This document shows positions 21,304-31,341 of a stretch of 64,000 nt of DNA, piece by piece; within the stretch, counting starts at the first letter, position 1, and every line of letters starts with the position of its first letter. Source of the stretch: Gymnopilus junonius (taxonomy: Eukaryota; Basidiomycota; Agaricomycetes; Agaricales; Galerinaceae); the NCBI GenBank assembly GCA_015501075.1, contig JADNYJ010000033.1:124001-188000 (forward strand), in the 5' to 3' direction. The position numbers and the translations under genes are program-made. Under the pieces are notes generated by a model, which saw nothing but the letters and a program-made list of their open reading frames with translations, was not told where the DNA came from and searched no databases.

Positions 21304-23492
21304 ATGTCTTCAACGACAGTCACGACAACGGCAACAAAGACCATCTCGCCTAAATCCTTGTTGGTCGTCGCCACAGGTCGTGTTGCCCCCTATGCCCAAC
21401 TCAGGTCCGAGTCTGCTGTCACTGCTCGCCGGACACAGCGCAGGCTCTCAGCACCGTCGACAAACCCACCTCCATTGAAGCATTGCAACACCGTGTCTTA
21501 TTCATTAGAAGCATTAGATTTGTCCCCTAGTTCTCCAACGCAAACCCTCGCCTCTATCCGCTTCCTCGTGCTGTCGTACCTCGCAGACCTCGAAAGACGT
21601 CTCGCGCAATTCGAATCTCCTGACTTGGAAGCATGGAAGGTCCAAGGAGAACTCACTATTGAAGATGCGAAACAATGGGCTCGCACCGCTCTGGAGATGC
21701 TGAATGGCATTCGTGCAGATGTCTATTCTCATCTGCCAGAGTCAATGGAATCCTTTGTCAAGTCGCATCTCCCAGACATTCCAGACGTGCCCAATTTCAA
21801 AGAGATGCGCTCTCATTTGCCAGAAATGCCATACCTTCCGGATATGACAGAAATGAGGTCTCACCTACCAGATATACCCTCCCTCCCCGACATGACAGAA
21901 ATGCGTTCCCATATCCCCAGTCTTCCTGACATGGAGGGCGTTCGCTCACATCTCTCTGATATGCGTCTCAAACTTGACGACGTTCGCACCCGTTTGCAAG
22001 ATTTAGACTTCCAGAAACCACTGCAATATATCCCAACACTTTCGCAGCATCTACAGAACCTTCATTCTCATTTATCAAGCTTAGAATTTCCTTCCGGCTT
22101 CCCTGCCGCACCTTTTCCCCCCAATACCGGTCTCACAGATTTGGTGGAATCAGTACTGAATTCAGATGTCGTTAAAGACATATTGAATGCCACTCCGGAA
22201 GTGATCATCGAAGGCGAAGACCTATTGGAGCGTGCAGCCTACGAAGTTACCAGCGCTGTCAAGAGGTCTTTACAAGGTGTCCACCTCATCAGTTATTCGG
22301 ATTTACCCAGTCAGTGGCGCAATAATCCCTTTGTTACCCATGGATACCGGTGAGACATTCGTTCTTCTTGACTGCTTTCTAATTTACCCCTCACACCTTT
22401 TATCCTAGTTTTATACCCATAGAAAGATGGCCTCTCATACTCATGTCATTGTTTGCATTCCACAATGAAACCTGTAGGTCCCTGAAAATGTTTGGTTTGC
22501 CCATCTCAACTAACAACCCCGGAAGTAAATATACACACTCATCTCATCCCTTTCTTAATGTGGGGAATCAGTCTCTTCCCCTTCGTACCAAAGCAGGCGT
22601 CTTTCGACACTCCCGAATTACTTTTCATGGGTTTTGCCTTGCTCTGCCTGCTTAGCAGTGCCCTTTGGCACACCATGTCAGGTTGCGCCGACCATAAGAG
22701 CATGGAATTTTGTGCCAGAGTAGACTATGTTGGCATTGGATGGTGGGTACCCATTATTGCCTTTAGTATTGTTACGTCTTCCTGACTCGTGTCATTCAAG
22801 GCTTATCAGTGCCAGCATTGGTACAGTTGTCCATTACGGACTTCAATGTCACCCAGAAATGGGTTATGCCTTCCTTGGCCTTTGCTTTACAACTGGTCTA
22901 GCAGGCAACATCTTCCCCTTCATGGCTTGGTTCAATAAGCGGGAGTACCGGGTATGTTCCTTCTGTATTTTTGTCTTGCAACGTGCGACAGTATGTTCAC
23001 TCGTGCGTATCCTTAGTTTTATCGCATTGGCTTCTTCCTGGCGCTTGCCTTCTCTGGAATTGGTCCCATGATTGCGATTTCTTACTTACATGGGGCCAAG
23101 GAGATGTTTGAGTTTGTCGGTATGTCTCTCCTTTGTTTGAAGCCTCGAACCCCCTCTATGCATTCACTTATTTTGATTCCTTACTAATTATGTCTACCTC
23201 TCAAGGCCCGGTCTTCCCGTCTTTGGTGTCCTACGTCGTTGGCCTAGTATTCTATGCCTATCATTTCCCTGAATGCATTATTCCTCCCAACATCCAAAGG
23301 AGATTAGATGCTATCGGTGGCGGTACGTTCGATTCATGTTCCGTCCGTACTTATGTTTAGTTTATTGATGACCTTTCCTTTCTGTTTTTAGTGGGCTCTC
23401 ATGCGATCTGGCACTGTTTCATTGTGCTTGCTGTTAGCCAGCATAAAACTGCTATTGGAGCAATGAAAGGTGGTATGCAGTGCTTCGTTTGA
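21304..23492 (+). CDS. PAQR/hemolysin-III-type receptor, Izh3-like, with N-terminal repeats
   Basis: A seven-helix membrane protein of the progestin/adipoQ receptor superfamily (yeast Izh, human ADIPOR), linked to lipid/ceramide and zinc homeostasis. The N-terminal 350 residues are cytosolic. They hold a repeat of about 16 residues (RSHLPDIPSLPDMTEM-like, four to five copies) and amphipathic helices. The core follows after splicing: NETLNIHTHLIPF, then LLSSALWHTMSGC (Ser and His), the Asp in ARVDYVGIGW, GTVVHYGLQCHP, and the metal-binding HxxxH in GSHAIWHCFIV near the C-terminus. Together these supply the Ser, Asp and three His expected for the metal site. It ends GGMQCFV. Start MSSTTVTTT was chosen as the first ATG in frame. 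About eight introns; the frame is intact. The long N-terminus marks the fungal Izh3 subtype. Confidence 0.88.
21721..21965 (+). repeat. About 48-bp coding tandem repeat in the PAQR N-terminus
   Basis: Codes for imperfect copies of a 16-residue unit with core SHLPDIPxLPDMTEMR. Copies read VYSHLPES, VKSHLPDIPDVPNFKEM, RSHLPEMPYLPDMTEM, RSHLPDIPSLPDMTEM, RSHIPSLPDMEGV and RSHLSDM. Regular Pro and acidic positions suggest an extended, amphipathic array. Confidence 0.8.
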
Positions 23493-23718
23493 ATTTGCTT
23501 TACAGTATCATGCTAGTTCCACTTTGGTAGAATGGGGTTAGTATAAGTCCAACCTCAATCTATTTTGGCAGTATAGAACGTAAGGTTGCGCTTCTAGGAT
23601 GCCCTGGAATGTGTTTACTGGAGGTCCCAGACGCCGAAATTGCTCTTCAAATTATTCCCAGATATCCAACTTCGGTGTCTGAACTTTGAACTGAAACAGC
23701 TAATCTTCTCATAGGACT
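23493..23718. other. Short intergenic stretch 3' of PAQR
   Basis: Presumed 3' UTR of the PAQR gene. Nothing else is supported. Confidence 0.4.
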
Positions 23719-23720
23719 TA

Positions 23721-24412
23721 CTATGATTCGTCGGGAGTTTGAAACGACCCCGCTCCTGCCTGTCTACCTCACTCCTTTGCTCTAGAAAAAATCACATAAA
23801 TACTAGACCTTCTGGCATTTAAGATGGTGCAGAAATTTTCTCAGAGAATGCTCTGGATGAGAAAGATATTGGACAGATGAGAAGTTTGTTACATCAAAGC
23901 AGTCAATGTAACGAGATCATTAGTTAGATCTAGCCAGATCCTGAGGAGCGGTTGTGCCAAAATTTTACAGGCAGTTTCAGTACCTTTAGGCGAGCATCCA
24001 TGCAAAGTTTCATGTCGATTCTTGCAGTATTGCGTTCAGAAAACCTGGAGGACCATTCAGAGTCCAATCCAGAGTGACAGACGTGATGAGCATTCAAGCT
24101 CCGCTTAGACCTTCTGTTTATGTGGGCAGCACTGATGCTACTGCCAGCATGCCGTCCATTCGGCTTGTCAGCGGAACTTCAAATGAACCGTGACTGCTAT
24201 GTGACTCTCGTTTCAATCTCCCCATCCTTTCACTTTTGAGACGCGGAAATGCTCCTGTTGCTTGCACTTTCAACTTTTCGTTAAAAAAACTTTTCAAATC
24301 TAAAGAAAATGTAAAGTTGTACATCTCTGTAAAATTTTAGCTCTCCAGAGCATGTGCAAGATTTGATATCGATTTTTCTATGTTTCCGTTTCAAACTCCC
24401 GACGAATCATAG
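23721..24412. mobile_element. Non-autonomous DNA transposon (MITE-like) with 26-bp perfect TIRs
   Basis: The first 26 bases (23721-23746, beginning CTATGATTCG and continuing TCGGGAGTTT) are the exact reverse complement of 24387-24412. Both ends are flanked by TA (23719-23720 and 24413-24414), as for a TA target-site duplication of the Tc1/mariner type. Similarity between the ends continues imperfectly for about 130 bp: TAGAAAAA(A)TC is at matching depth, then AAATTTT…CAGAGA, and ATGCTCTGGA on the left matches TCCAGAGCAT on the right. The 692-bp element has no transposase frame. The only open frame (24118-24324, minus) has no DDE-type motif. The superfamily call rests on the TA duplication alone. 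Confidence 0.82.
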
Positions 24413-24414
24413 TA

Positions 24415-24741
24415 TAATACGATCAATCGGGGATGTACAACCAACTGCATATCTATGAGGTGTGAACAGTTGCTAGTAGAGGGTTTGGGTTAAGGACTTA
24501 GAATAACAGCCTCAGTTGCGCGACACGCAACTATGGTGACTTCAAGCGATGCACAACTGCGGTGACTTCAAGTTCAACTCGTGCTCGCCTGAAGTCGCTT
24601 GTATAACTTGAAGAATGTTCTTTCTTGGCATTATTCTTAAACACAGTCAAATCAGACAGTCAGGGGGTAGATAGGAGTACATTTCAACAGGAAAGTGAAA
24701 GAATATACTGTAAGGACATCAAAAAGGCACGGTTCTGGCAA
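24415..24741. other. Intergenic with short direct repeats
   Basis: Contains GGTGACTTCAAG twice (near 24535 and 24560) and an inverted partial copy (CTGAAGTCGCTTG) near 24590. No gene. Confidence 0.4.
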
Positions 24742-25883
24742 CTAATTTTCCTCTTTGATGTCTTCAATATTAAATCCTCCTCGATAACCTATACAGACCT
24801 CCCTATCGTATTCTGTTGGACCACTTGACGGAAAATCATCTTGGTCGGATGTAGTAGGAAAGAAACCACCAACGACCGTCTTATCCTTTGAGGCATGGGA
24901 CTCAGCAGGCGGGGTATAGCGCAGGGAAAGTTTATTGGTTAGATATGCAGCCGCTGAATCCTCCTCGTATACCTTTAAATAGGACGCCGGGAGACAGTAG
25001 GAAGCTCTTTCCCAGTCTGGATGCGTGCTAAACAATGGGTAAATCGTTAAATTCGGAAGATGGAAGAGTTGAAAACATACGCATCGTACCTTCACCACTT
25101 CCATATGCGAATTCCATGATGCCTCCACGGCTGTAAACCTCCACAAAGTTCCCAGAATGGCCTTCATCGGGGTTCCACGGTGCTACCATCTTCTTGGAAG
25201 TGTTTTTGAGCAACATTTCTTCTCGGAGTGTTGAAGGGAGCTTTGATAAGGTGGTGCGGCGGAGGTCAACATCCTTGATTTGCAGGGCCGAATAGATCTC
25301 TGGAGAGAAGAAACCAGTTTTCTATTTCAAAATATTTGGTTCTGCACTTTTTGAACTTTTAAAAATGAAGCATGCTTACGAGTGTAAAAAACCAATGCCC
25401 GAGTTCATGGTCCAGAGTGGTCTTAAGCAGAGCAGTCAATCCCAAGTGGGAAAGCGAACCTTCTTCGGCGACCATCCATCGGTCGACCAGCCTTTGGGAG
25501 ACGCAGACAAACTGCCACAAAACTTGCCGTCTGGAATGGAAACCGTAAACTCTTTCATCACCACTGATGATTACTACCCCGGGCGCATTGTCACGAAGAA
25601 TTTCACGAACGTAGGCCCTCAGAGAAATGATGTCTTCCGTACTTGTACGTGTAGAGCTCCTCCAATTTGGCCTGCCTTTCAACAAGCATATGAAAGCGTC
25701 AATGACAGGATCATACAGGCCTGGCCTTGTCAAAGAGGTAAGATGGGCTTTCCAGAGAGTTTGGAAAGGATGAGATGACGGAAGGCGATTTTCTGGTGCT
25801 TTGGCCTGAACCTCGAAGTCGTCGTAGCTCGATTCAAAAACATCTCCTTTCGAAGACGGCTTTAATAGAAGATTTATAACCAT
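24742..25883 (-). CDS. Uncharacterised protein with HExxH zinc-peptidase motif
   Basis: The protein begins MVINLLLKPSSKGDVFESSY. After AYVREILRDNAPGVVIISGD it reaches LLKTTLDHELGHWFFTL, an HExxH pair typical of gluzincin/metzincin zinc peptidases. It then continues across an intron through SPEIYSALQIKDVDLRRTTL, EEMLLKNTSKKM, NPDEGHSGNFVEVY, RGGIMEFAYGSGE, and an acidic C-terminus ending GGFNIEDIKEEN. The Glu in GHSGNFVEV or GGIMEFAY, about 70-90 residues downstream, might be the third ligand. No signal peptide is seen. I know of no characterised family for it; proteolytic activity is a hypothesis from the motif. Two or three introns are present, with no frame break. Confidence 0.7.
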
Positions 25884-27319
25884 GTTGAAGGAAACAACGA
25901 GGATGGATTATACCGTAAGACGTATGGAGTCGTTTTGGGTGTAAGCGTAGAGGCCGCTGGTTTAGAATACTACGTGAGGGCGTCTGTGTAAAGGAAAGGC
26001 TCACAATGAGTAATAATATACTTGCTAAACTTGTGTCTCACTAAGTATTGCCTCCTATAGTCCTGAAGAACTTTATGCACTAGTTTAATCTGGTACTCTG
26101 CATATCCCTCTTCTTGTGTGTTGTCCATTGAAGCCGTGTCATTTTCCCCTCTGGCTTACGCCCGACTCCGAGAGTCCGACTTTGTCCTCGAATGTGATAT
26201 TAACTTGTCTGCGGTGAAGGAGGATCGAGTTCCGCATATATAAAATATTTTATAAGACCACAATGTCATCGAGTGTGGTGCACCAGAGTTCTTTGAGAGA
26301 AAAAGCGAGGCAAACGAGCTCTGAAGTTGAATTTGAATGAGCCATCAGTGATTTCTTTGGGTGACAGGAATAGTGAGTCCAAAAATAGATGCTCTACGTC
26401 ACACAACCGAACTTCCAAGTTCTCACGAGTGTATCTCTTCTTTACACAGTACCATACTCGACTGTTGGAGCCGCGTTCTTTTTATTTCTCCTGGTCTTGG
26501 TCATGTTCTGCGGCTTTATTGGAACTCCAGCAATATTTCCTAGAAATATCCTTGGTCTTTACATCGTTTTGCATCTGCCAATCTCTGTACACACATGAAT
26601 GCGAGCCTTTCGTCCTCGGACAGAACGCGATATCGACCTATCTATCTGCTGTAAAAGAAGCTCGACTTCTTCATATCTAGGCACGCGAACACATGAACGA
26701 CGATGTAATCCAGTACATCTGTAGTTTAATAATCAACCCATTCGTGACCACCCCTTCTTCGAACGAGTATCTCAAGAATACCCAGTGACCGGCTTCTTCT
26801 TTCAACTTCGGACCGTTTGTCAGGATAATACCATTTTATGTGCCGCTTCTACTCCTACTACCATTCCATTACCCGCTCAGCTCTGGAAGGGCCACGTATC
26901 GCGTGCATGGCGCTGTGGTGCACTCCGGTTCTTTTTGCTCTCGCATACCGTTATTGCAGTTTCATGACCATATGCAAACTTTAGGAATCAAGATTCTACG
27001 AAGCCAGCTATTAGAGCGTTCTTATCAATGACTAGGCCAACGAAGCCGAGTAACTTAATCCTCCTCATACGTTAATGCTGGCCAGATTTCGTGCTTGGTT
27101 TGATCCTGACGAAGCATCAACGCGCTAGATGGGACACGAGGCCACTTGTGTCTACCTCAGAGAACGCGTTTCCATGTGTCCCAACTTATTTTATTGATTC
27201 TGAGCGGCGCGGGTTTTCCAGCCTCTAGGTATCTCCTCGAGGGTCTCGAAAACATATAAAAGCTGAACTTGGTCGCTTTTTTGGAGCATCCGGACCTCTG
27301 TTTTCTGCCGAAAGCAACA
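25884..27319. other. 1.4-kb intergenic region
   Basis: Separates the HExxH gene (minus) and the GH92 gene (plus), so it carries both promoters. A TATA-like tataaaa lies near 27255, about 60 bp before the GH92 start. The open frames at 26327-26680 and 26785-27031 show no domain. Confidence 0.4.
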
Positions 27320-30300
27320 ATGCAGAATTCTTGGACTTTCGTGTTACCCCTCATTCTCGTTTCTTGTTTTTGTATCTCATGGGTCCAAGCTCAGCCATCT
27401 CCAAATGTGCAAAAGCGCATTTCACAAGCCATCGCGGCTGCATCCAAGAATCCTTCCAATATCGACTATACTACCTTCGTTAACCCTTTTATCGGAACTG
27501 GTGTGTCAAGTGTGTCTTGATCACTGGAGCTTAAAATTGATGCCTTTGGCAGACAACTTTGGCGACGTCTGGTGAATATATCTTACTATAGACTTATACG
27601 ACACCTTTAACATCCATCTAGCCCAGGAGCCTCTATTCCTTTTGGCATGGTAAGAACCCTCAGTAGTTTTTTTACTTTCTGCCAGTCTATAAATAATTCC
27701 AGGTCAAATTATCGCCTGACATGACTGGTTATGCTCCTGCTGGTAATTAACGAAATGACTTAACCGATTTTTGCACCCGTTAATGTTACTTACTAGGCTA
27801 TGTCACCGATGCAACTCAGTATATTCGCGGTCTCAGCCCATTGCACGACAGTGGAACAGGATCCTCTTTAGGTAATTTCGTGGTGCTCTAGTCGATAGAG
27901 CAATCAAGCCTGAGGTGTCATCTTCACAGGAACATATGGCAATTTTGAGATTATGCCCTTGCTTTGCCCAGGAGGTTTCGATACCTGCCCTACAACCCTC
28001 TCGCAACGCGAACGTCTTCGCAAGAACAATGCTGATGGTTTGTCCAGATTTGTGCCTTTCTTTTGTTTCAGATTCTCAATTTATGCAAGATGCTACACCT
28101 GGCTACTTCTCCTTGACTCTGAATAACAGTATCAAGATGGAAGCAACCGCAACACGTCGTGCTGGCCTTGAACGCTTTACCTTCCCATCGGGATCGACAC
28201 CTTATTTCGTTGTGGATCTTGCAAACGATTTACCGGCTTCCTTTGCCGGTGGCAATCTGACTATTGACCCAGACCAAGGTCGGATTACGATTGGTGGGCT
28301 CTGGGGTTCCAGGCAAGTTTTTCCAAGGACAGAGTTTAGTGTACATCGGTATTAATTTTGCTTTATTTTCGCAGCTTCGGACCGGGTCAATTCCACTACC
28401 AGGCTTTCGCATGCTACGATCTCTTGGACGGCGGAAAGCAGAAACTCGATGAATTTGGTGTTTGGACTGGCTACGACACGTCAGTACGGTTATAGCTGAA
28501 CTCTTTATTCATCTCACTCGATGTTTTAGAGAAGGACTACACGCCAAAGGGTTAGGCATGACCCACCTCAATCTCTCCGTCAATCTCATCGGTGGTATAT
28601 ACGAGTCTGGAGCCCTGTTTTCCTTCGCCAACAAACCCGAAACAGTCAACATTCGTGTTGGAGTGTCTTTCGTCTCAGAAGACCAAGCATGTGCCAATGC
28701 CGAATCGGAAATCGGTTCTTCCTCATTTGAGGAGATCCAAGCGCAAGCAAAGGCATTATGGCAGGAGAAGCTTTCAAAGATCGAGATTGACGTTGGTGGT
28801 ACGCCCCCGAACGTGACTGAGATGCTGTATTCGTCGTTATATCGCGCTTCTCTCACTCCAGTGTGTGATTTTCATTGCTCGGAATGCCAAATCGTTTACT
28901 GACTCTCGTCTTAGAACAATGCAACAGGTGAAACTCAGGGAGCATTTGCAGGTACAACATCGTTCTACTTCGATTCTTTGTATTGCAGGTAAGTTGCTTT
29001 GGCCTCAAAATTACTTCTCTGAATGCAGACTGATGTTGGTACACAGTTGGGATACTGTTAGTGATGTACAACTTCTCAAATGTCTACATGTTGATATTTT
29101 TTTCAATGCAGTTCAGGACATTTTATCCTCTCATGGCATTGCATTCACCTGTTGAATTCGCTCAAATCGTCGACAACTACATCGATGGTTGGCGCAAGCT
29201 TGGATGGATGCCTGAATGTCGTGCTAACAATTTGCCTGGTTGGACCCAAGGAGGTAAGATGCGTTTACCTATATATGTTTTTTTCGAGCTTAATCATGTC
29301 TCTCAGGTTCGAGTGCTGATAATATAGTGGCCCACTTCGCTGTAACCTACCATAATGAAGCCGCCCAACTGGGTGTCGACTTGAACGAACTGTATTCCGC
29401 CCTAGTAACGGACGGAGACGTCAACCCACCTGAATGGAACATCGAAGGCCGTCAAGCGAATGCATACAAGTGAGTTTCTGAGTATTTCTCTGGTTGACTT
29501 GCCATTCAATGTACTCTGTTCTCTAGAGAATTTGGTTTTGTCCCATTCGCTGTTTTGGACACTTCAAGCACTGGCAGACAAACTCGTGAAGGCAGTCGTA
29601 CCCTAGAAGTCAGTCAAGGAGCTGCTTTGGGAAGACATTTCTTAACGTCCTCTTTCTCAGTACTCTTTTGAAGACTTCGGAATTCGACAAGTGGCTCAGC
29701 TCTTAGGTAAAACAGACGATGTTGCCACGTTTACAAATCGCTCTTTGGTATGCAAAGTTTCCTTGCTAGTAATCATCAAGTTTGCTGATAGCACTTCAGT
29801 CCTATCGTAATGTCTGGGACCCCAACGTCTCCAGTCAGGGCTTCAAAGGTGTGTACAGTTTGATCAGGCGATTACAATAGCTTACCACCTCAACTTGGGA
29901 TTTTTGCAGGCTTTGCCCAGAAACGGTTCTCAAATGGTACTTTTGCCTTTACGGACCCCCTCGACTGTTCTCCTCTCGACAATAGCACAAGTCGGTCATG
30001 TTCCCTGCAGGGCGATAATACTGTCGGTTTCTATGAGGCTTCATCCTGGGAATACAGTTGGTATGTATTGTTCTTTGCCCTGGACGTACATGGTCTGACT
30101 GGAGTGCTGAATCAGGTATGCTCCTCACGATACAGCGCACCTCATTCAACTCATGGGTGGAAATGTACGCGATACCTGATATATTGAAAACGTCGAGACT
30201 CATTTGGCATATAACTCTAGACAACCTTCGTGAATCGTCTGAACCATTTCTTCAACGTGCGCGAGAAATCTTCATCTGGTCATGTTTTACTTTCTTTACT

Positions 30301-30979
30301 GACTTGGCCTTCTAGGATGGGCTGTTCGACCCGAGCAATGAGCCATCTTTCCAGGTCCGTACTCATGATTTCGCTGAAATAGAACTCCATTCAGTAACAA
30401 ATGCCGCGTAGACTCCCATTGGATACCATTACGCGAACCACCCTGTCATGACTGTGGACCGCATTCGGCAGGTTGTCCTAGACAACTTTGATATCAGTAA
30501 GTCATCTTTGTCATCGATGATGAGTTCTATCTAATAGTTTCCGCAGCCGCTGCTGGAATCCCTGGAAATGACGATCAAGGCGCGATGGCTTCCCTGCTTG
30601 CCTTCCACTACTTGGATTATACCCTGGTTCGTCAAACTTCCCTTTTTCGGTGCCCATCCCTTGCTCAATCTATATCCAGTCCTTCAAGTACTCAACTCTA
30701 GTCGCATCACCGTTCATCCCCAAGTACACGATCCACAATTCATTCCTGAATGTCAGCACCACTGTAACAGCCGTCAACTTTGACTCCAAGTCAGTGCAGA
30801 AGAAGATTCCTGCTGGTACAGCAGCTTATGTGAAGAATATTTCCATCAATGGCGTACAGTCTGCCTCAAGGTGTCATGTCGATTTCTACGACGCGTTTAG
30901 GCTGGGTGGAGATATCGTCATTACATTGACGTCTGACAAGTCAGCGGTGGATGACTGTGCGGGTTCTTTTGCCAGATAG
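27320..30979 (+). CDS. Secreted glycoside hydrolase family 92 (alpha-mannosidase)
   Basis: GH92 enzymes are Ca2+-dependent exo-alpha-mannosidases that trim mannans and N-glycans. The start at 27320 gives a signal peptide (MQNSWTFVLPLILVSCFCIS, cut after WVQA). Family blocks follow in order: FVNPFIGTDNFGDVCPGASI after splicing, PFGMVKLSPDM, YIRGLSPLHDSGTGSSLGTY, FHYQAFACYDLLD, EMLYSSLYRASLTPNNAT, FYFDSLYCSWDTFRTFYPL, WRKLGWMPECRANNLPGW, YNNAA-like YHNEAAQLGV, YEASSWEYSWYAPHD, FFNVDGLFDPSNEPS, IGYHYANHPVMTVDRIR and GIPGNDDQGAMASLLAFHYL. Nearly 20 introns interrupt it. After HYLDYTL the splice pattern is unclear: the expected G(L/F)YPVP block is readable (LYPV, then PSSTQL) only in other frames near 30670-30700. 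The last exon (FIPKYTIHNSFLN…DCAGSFAR) is normal. Confidence 0.92.
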
Positions 30980-31341
30980 TATCTCGACTGGAGGGTTTTC
31001 TAAAGCGCGGTAAAATTTGACAGCGAAGTAAAGTAGGTACATAGGATACAACAGGAAGAAGTACAGAATCGGGCTGCAATGGAAATACACGATAATTGGC
31101 TCAAAAGCAGGAAATCAAAAACAACTGTCTCTACTGCCACAGTGCTGATGTTGTCGCCTCTTTCTCTAAATTCGGTTGCGTGGATCTCACTCGATAATCA
31201 GTGAGCCAGATTGCAAATTTTTCTTCTGGAATGTCAATCATAGTTAACTTCTTGCCGCTCGTACTTTCCATACTATATGAAGCGAAGTTATATCTAGGTA
31301 CGAGGTCAGATTAAAGCACAGCAGATACGAGGGTAAAGGGC
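30980..31341. other. Convergent intergenic region
   Basis: Lies between the 3' ends of GH92 and the coiled-coil gene. No gene or structure is supported. Confidence 0.4.

Noticed and set aside
26327..27031. Hydrophobic short frames upstream of GH92
   Set aside because: Three overlapping frames with no coherent signal-peptide or membrane architecture; the region fits a promoter.
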